Assembly: GCA_025359915.1 (NCBI GenBank)
Contig: JANYDE010000120.1
Coordinates: forward strand, 1-48,469
Source of the DNA: Chamaesiphon sp. 336R_metabinner_41
GTDB taxonomy: Bacteria; Cyanobacteriota; Cyanobacteriia; Cyanobacteriales; Chamaesiphonaceae
Direction: 5' to 3'
DNA length: 48,469 nucleotides
Part shown: positions 44,896-48,469 of the stretch, one piece after another
Position numbering within the stretch: position 1 is the stretch's first letter
Layout of the letters: each line of letters opens with the position of its first letter
The notes under the pieces: model-generated
What the model saw: the letters and a program-made list of their open reading frames with translations, nothing else
Database searches by the model: none
What the model was told of the DNA's origin: nothing
Made by a program: the position numbers and the translations under genes

Positions 44896-46263
44896 TTGTA
44901 TTTATCTATTTCACTACTAAATCGCACTGCTTCGGAAATATTTGATCGATTATTCAGACACGATCGAATTGCAACCCTGTTAGAAAGTCCAGTCAATAAT
45001 TCTATTCGTTCTGAACTGACTAGATACTCAATCTGTGCTGGAATACCACAAATTATTAACGATCAACCTCAAATTTTCACCCCAGAAATTGGAGGGATTT
45101 TCGATTGTTTGCGAGGATTATTATCTAGTCAGAATCGCGAAGATAAATCGGATTTGCCAGAGCATCTACCTTTTACTGGTGGCTGGTTGGGCTGGTTGGG
45201 CTACGAGCTAGCATGGGAAATTGAATCGCTACCAGATCGAGAACCAGATCCGTTACCATTTCCAGTTGCTTATTGGTATGAACCACATGCTTTTGCTATT
45301 TTAGATCATTGGGATCAGGTATTATATTTATCGGCACCTACAGCCACAGAATTAGACGAGTTAGTTGGTAAATTAGATCGATCAAATCCCGTCAAATCCC
45401 CTCTTTGTGTATCAGCTTTAACTGAACAGATCGAGCGAGACATCCATTTTTTCACATCTGAATCTGAATATCAACAGGCAATTATTAGAGCGCAGGAATA
45501 TATCCAAGCGGGAGATATATTTCAGACTAATCTCTCCCTGCGATTTAGCACCCAAACTGATCTTGATAGTTGGGAAATATATCAACGCCTGCAAAAAATT
45601 AACCCATCTCCATTCGCCAGCTATTGGCAAACGCCTTGGGGTGCAATGATTAGTTGTTCCCCCGAACGACTCGTTCAATTGCAACACCAAAATAAAGCCA
45701 CAACTCGCCCAATTGCCGGGACGCGAAAACGTGGTGAAAATCCAGAACAAGACTCACAATTAGCCGCAGAATTATTAAGTAATGAGAAAGAGATCGCCGA
45801 GCATATTATGCTAGTAGATCTAGAACGCAACGATCTCGGACGTGTCTGTAAATGGGGGAGCGTCCAAGTTGATGAACTACTATCGATCGAAAGATACAGT
45901 CATGTCATGCATCTTGTCAGTAATGTTATCGGAGAATTGGATCCTAAATACGACTCGATCGATCTAATTCGCGCCATGTTTCCTGGTGGAACGATTACCG
46001 GATGCCCTAAAGTAAGATGTATGGAAATCATCGCCGAACTCGAACCATTTCCCCGCAATCTATTTTATGGTTCCTGCGGCTATCTAGACAGGCGTGGTCA
46101 TCTAGATTTGAATATTTTGATTAGGACATTACTGTATCATCATGGCACCGTCTGGGGTCAAGTAGGCGCAGGTATCATCGCCGACAGTCATCCTCAACAA
46201 GAATGGCGCGAATCTCTTCAAAAAGCTGCTGCTCAACTCGCCGCTTTGGGTATTATAAGTTAG
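44896..46263 (+). CDS. pabB: Chorismate-binding enzyme, probably aminodeoxychorismate synthase component I
   Basis: 455 residues. Second member of the TrpE/PabB family in this window, without a standard TrpE N-terminus. Core motifs: GDIFQTNLSLRF, TRPIAGTRKRG, EIAEHIMLVDLERNDLGRV, FPGGTITGCPK and VGAGIIADSHP. It probably makes aminodeoxychorismate for folate. The lysine of E. coli PabB (PIKGT) is replaced by Ala (PIAGT), as in TrpE, so the assignment rests on length and on being a second copy. No ATG exists near the start; TTG 44896 is the only likely start, after a stop at 44875-44877 in an AATTATC-like stretch. Confidence 0.82.
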   Translation: MYLSISLLNRTASEIFDRLFRHDRIATLLESPVNNSIRSELTRYSICAGIPQIINDQPQIFTPEIGGIFDCLRGLLSSQNREDKSDLPEHLPFTGGWLGWLGYELAWEIESLPDREPDPLPFPVAYWYEPHAFAILDHWDQVLYLSAPTATELDELVGKLDRSNPVKSPLCVSALTEQIERDIHFFTSESEYQQAIIRAQEYIQAGDIFQTNLSLRFSTQTDLDSWEIYQRLQKINPSPFASYWQTPWGAMISCSPERLVQLQHQNKATTRPIAGTRKRGENPEQDSQLAAELLSNEKEIAEHIMLVDLERNDLGRVCKWGSVQVDELLSIERYSHVMHLVSNVIGELDPKYDSIDLIRAMFPGGTITGCPKVRCMEIIAELEPFPRNLFYGSCGYLDRRGHLDLNILIRTLLYHHGTVWGQVGAGIIADSHPQQEWRESLQKAAAQLAALGIIS

Positions 46264-46289
46264 TTGATAGTTGATAGTTGATAGTTGAT
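46262..46289. repeat. Heptanucleotide tandem repeat (AGTTGAT)x4 at the pabB stop
   Basis: Four exact copies of AGTTGAT. The repeat begins inside the TAG stop codon of pabB (46261-46263). The following 46300-46340 is a degenerate series of CCCTACA/CCCACA-like units up to the pipX start. Confidence 0.85.
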
Positions 46290-46350
46290 ATCCACTACCC
46301 TTTATTTCCTACACCCCACACCTTACACCCTACAACCTATACCCTAATTA

Positions 46351-46623
46351 ATGGCTTCCGAAAACTACCTCAATCACCCTACCTTTGGATTGCTCTACCG
46401 CATTTGTGTCGTTGAGGAAAACCAAGAACTATTTACCACGCTCTACGCACAGCGGATTTTCTTTCTAGTCACCAACAATTCCAGCGGATTGTCATTTCAA
46501 CCAGTGACTCGTGCTGACGCTCGTCTCACCATTGATACCCGCATCCTAGTACTCAGACGCAACGGTCAAGTATCAGAATACCAGCAACTCCAATCAATGA
46601 TGCAACAAAATTTTCCAGGATAA
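46351..46623 (+). CDS. pipX: PipX, PII-interacting protein and NtcA coactivator
   Basis: 90 residues, highly typical: the start MASENYLNHPTFGLLYRIC, LYAQRIFFLVT and the C-terminal helices LRRNGQVSEYQQLQ. PipX binds either the nitrogen sensor PII (GlnB) or the regulator NtcA, thereby linking 2-oxoglutarate level to nitrogen gene expression. The partner gene pipY follows, separated by a heptamer array. Confidence 0.96.
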   Translation: MASENYLNHPTFGLLYRICVVEENQELFTTLYAQRIFFLVTNNSSGLSFQPVTRADARLTIDTRILVLRRNGQVSEYQQLQSMMQQNFPG

Positions 46624-46628
46624 CAATC

Positions 46629-46731
46629 CCCTATTCCCTATTCCCTATTCCCTATTCCCTATTCCCTATTCCCTATTCCCTATTCCCTATTCCCTATTCC
46701 CTATTCCCTATTCCCTATTCCCTATTCCCTA
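46629..46731. repeat. Heptanucleotide tandem repeat (CCCTATT)x14
   Basis: Fourteen exact copies of CCCTATT (46629-46726) plus a partial copy, ending two bases before the pipY start codon. No mismatch was seen among the full copies, implying recent expansion. It fills nearly the whole pipX-pipY gap. Confidence 0.95.
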
Positions 46732-46733
46732 GA

Positions 46734-47393
46734 ATGTCCATCGCCGCTAACATTGAAACTATTCGCCAAAATTTACCAGCTTCGGTAAAATTGGTGGCGG
46801 TAAGTAAACAAGCCTCTGTCGCTCAGATGCGTGAGGCTTATGCTGTGGGGATTCGCGACTTTGGTGAGAGTCGGATTCAGGATACGCAGACAAAACAACA
46901 AGAATTAACCGACTTACCAGATCTATGTTGGCATCTCATCGGACACTTGCAGGGAAATAAAGTCCGCAAAGCCTTGGAGCTATTTGACTGGATTCATTCT
47001 GTCGATAGTCTTCGATTACTCCAACAGATCGATCGAGTCGCCACAGAATTAGATATTAGTCCGAATATCTGTCTTCAAGTTAAAATACTACCCGATCCTG
47101 ATAAATATGGATGGACGATTCCAGAGCTATTCACCGACTTACCAGCGATTAACCAGTGTCAACAACTCAACATTGTTGGCTTAATGGCAATTCCACCGCT
47201 CGGTTTAACCAGTATTCAAACAACACAACTTTTTGAGCAAGCACGGGATCTCTGTCATCAAATCAACCAGCAGCCAGCATCTAGTCTCCAGCTATCAGAG
47301 CTATCAATGGGGATGTCAGGCGATTATCTCCCCGCCATCGCCGCTGGAGCCACAATGATTCGCCCTGGGAGTATCATTTTTCGGGATGCCTGA
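46734..47393 (+). CDS. pipY: PipY, PLP-binding homeostasis protein (YggS family)
   Basis: 219 residues, single TIM-barrel domain of the YggS/PLPHP family. The PLP lysine is Lys25 in LVAVSKQASV; further motifs are FGESRIQD, WHLIGHLQGNKVRKAL, SVDSLRLLQQID, GLMAIPPLG and LSMGMSGDYLPAIAAGATMIRPGS. It keeps free PLP and amino-acid balance and cooperates with PipX. The ATG follows the CCCTATT array; no ribosome binding site is visible. Confidence 0.95.
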   Translation: MSIAANIETIRQNLPASVKLVAVSKQASVAQMREAYAVGIRDFGESRIQDTQTKQQELTDLPDLCWHLIGHLQGNKVRKALELFDWIHSVDSLRLLQQIDRVATELDISPNICLQVKILPDPDKYGWTIPELFTDLPAINQCQQLNIVGLMAIPPLGLTSIQTTQLFEQARDLCHQINQQPASSLQLSELSMGMSGDYLPAIAAGATMIRPGSIIFRDA

Positions 47394-48049
47394 TAAGAGC
47401 GGCGATTTCAGTCCCTGTTTCAGGCAAATTAAAATGTTGTCAGTACATAGCAACTAATGGTACCAACGCGTAAAGATTGAAAAAAATCTATTTTCGAGGT
47501 ATTTGCTTAAGCAGTCTGAATTAAATCTGTTTATTTAGGTAACGGTTGTTGCTTTTTGACTATGATGCTGATGCTATGTTAATTCTGCAACCCAGCCCTA
47601 GCAAGTAAGCCAATTCTTGCAGGTAAAATTTTAGACGTGCTTAGGTGCAATAATAATCTGCAATGTATCACAAAATAGTGGTAAATTATTGTAATCAGCA
47701 TTTTATACTAGGCGGTTCGCACCAGTATTTCCTTAGCAAATAGCCAGTAAAACAAACTATGGTGGAAAATTTCCAGACTAAATTGCGCCATTATGCGTAG
47801 AATATTGAAAGCAAAAATAAATATTAGGAAATGTTATTTTCAAGTAAATTGAGCAATGCTAGTGTACTAAGGGAACTCGAACTAATTCAGTTTCGTCATT
47901 TTACACGACATAGAGCTTATGTATTAGTGCTAAGGCAACAACTTACAAGTTGCTGTACTTGCCGCTCTAAAATAACATTTCAAGCATAATTGGGCAGCAT
48001 TTGACGACAGTAAGGCATCTATACCACAGGGCGCAGGAGTAGTTTTAAT
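47394..48049. other. 656-bp non-coding region before sepF
   Basis: No gene is visible. It contains a perfect 13-bp inverted repeat GAAATGTTATTTT / AAAATAACATTTC (47828-47840 and 47969-47981), about 130 bases apart, and between them a small hairpin CAACTT-AC-AAGTTG (47939-47952). It could hold a small RNA or a long leader of sepF. I see no tRNA and no known riboswitch. Confidence 0.4.
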
Positions 48050-48469
48050 ATGGCAGTTTTAGATAAAATCACACGTTTCTTCGGGTTGAGTGAGGAAGAG
48101 TACTATGAGTACGACGAAACGGATGACGAGGCTTATAGCGGACAGTATCAACAACCCGAAGCTTCACTGCCTCAACCAGTAGAAGAAGAACGTCGGAGTA
48201 CCAATCGGGCAAAGGGAGAAACACGCAATGCCAGCAAACTTAGTAATGTTGTGGGGATGCCGGGGATTATGAACGGAGTGTCGGAAATGATCTTAATCGA
48301 ACCCCGTTCTTTTGAAGAGATGCCCCAAGTAATTGACGCGCTTCGTTCTAGAAAATCAGTGATCCTGAATATGACATTGATCCGTCAGGAAGAAGCCCAA
48401 AGATCGGTGGATTTTGTCGCTGGTGGTACTTACGCGATCGATGGTCACTACGAACGGATTGGTGATAAT
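48050..48469 (+). CDS. sepF: Cell division protein SepF, N-terminal 140 residues
   Basis: The frame begins with ATG 48050 and is still open at the window edge. Start [13 protein letters not shown] is the amphipathic membrane-binding helix; an acidic, Q/P-rich linker follows; then the SepF core with [51 protein letters not shown]. SepF (Cdv2 in Synechococcus) anchors FtsZ to the membrane at the division site. The position after a YggS-family gene is common in bacteria. Confidence 0.93.
   Translation, partial: MAVLDKITRFFGLSEEEYYEYDETDDEAYSGQYQQPEASLPQPVEEERRSTNRAKGETRNASKLSNVVGMPGIMNGVSEMILIEPRSFEEMPQVIDALRSRKSVILNMTLIRQEEAQRSVDFVAGGTYAIDGHYERIGDN

Noticed and set aside
47394-48049. tRNA or riboswitch in the large spacer
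   Set aside because: No T-loop (GGTTCGAATCC-like) sequence or cloverleaf and no conserved riboswitch core could be found.

Overview
The window is chromosomal DNA of a cyanobacterium. Several genes are cyanobacterial hallmarks: SasA (the KaiB-like clock kinase), a PipX/PipY pair (nitrogen regulation), a CP12-family protein, a DUF1823 protein and a very long TamB-like protein. The DNA also looks cyanobacterial: it is rich in CGATCG/GATC palindromes, with scattered GCGATCGC (HIP1) sites, heptanucleotide tandem repeats (STRR type) and small dispersed hairpin repeats. I cannot fix the genus. I see no rRNA, tRNA, CRISPR array, prophage or intact insertion sequence.

Layout. 1-4.6 kb is accessory: the start of a secreted protein, a C-terminally truncated STAND (NB-ARC) NTPase, a secreted protein, a lipoprotein and a three-gene toxin-antitoxin-like operon. 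4.6-16.7 kb holds uvrA, a deleted Uma2 nuclease gene, a Zn-metallopeptidase, pyrF-trpE, xth, a GH57 glucan branching enzyme, sasA and larB. 16.9-23.0 kb is one 2032-residue TamB-like gene with about seven internal repeat modules. 23.2-28.3 kb is a minus-strand run linked to polyamine synthesis: CHAD protein, DUF1823, carboxynorspermidine synthase, a small unknown, a Uma2 nuclease and carboxynorspermidine decarboxylase.

28.6-36.1 kb has a glutathionyl-hydroquinone reductase-like GST, CP12, prs, panC, cmk, a Dam-type DNA methyltransferase, the NAD(P)H-hydrate repair enzyme and a RelE toxin-antitoxin pair. 36.1-42.2 kb (minus strand) has a GNAT acetyltransferase with an antitoxin-like tail, ligA, a DUF433/DUF5615 module, a peroxiredoxin, another Uma2 protein and an alpha/beta hydrolase. 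42.4-48.5 kb (plus strand) has der, an EcfT/CbiQ transporter subunit, pabB, pipX, pipY and the start of sepF.

Genes that plausibly act together: pyrF-trpE (both depend on PRPP-derived metabolism, and prs is also in the window); panC-cmk, which are one fused protein in many cyanobacteria but separate here; carboxynorspermidine synthase with its decarboxylase; pipX-pipY; and the toxin-antitoxin modules.

Most housekeeping genes look ordinary. The most notable signals are small repeats that define gene borders. Four different 7-bp tandem repeats lie directly before start codons or at a stop codon, and one of them separates pipX from pipY. A 22-bp element interrupts two different heptamer arrays. 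A 73-bp tandem duplication lies exactly at the panC/cmk junction. I found no clearly new multi-gene system; the best candidates for unusual biology are the truncated STAND protein, the three-gene toxin-antitoxin-like operon, the CP12 variant without its N-terminal cysteines, and the CHAD-polyamine neighbourhood.
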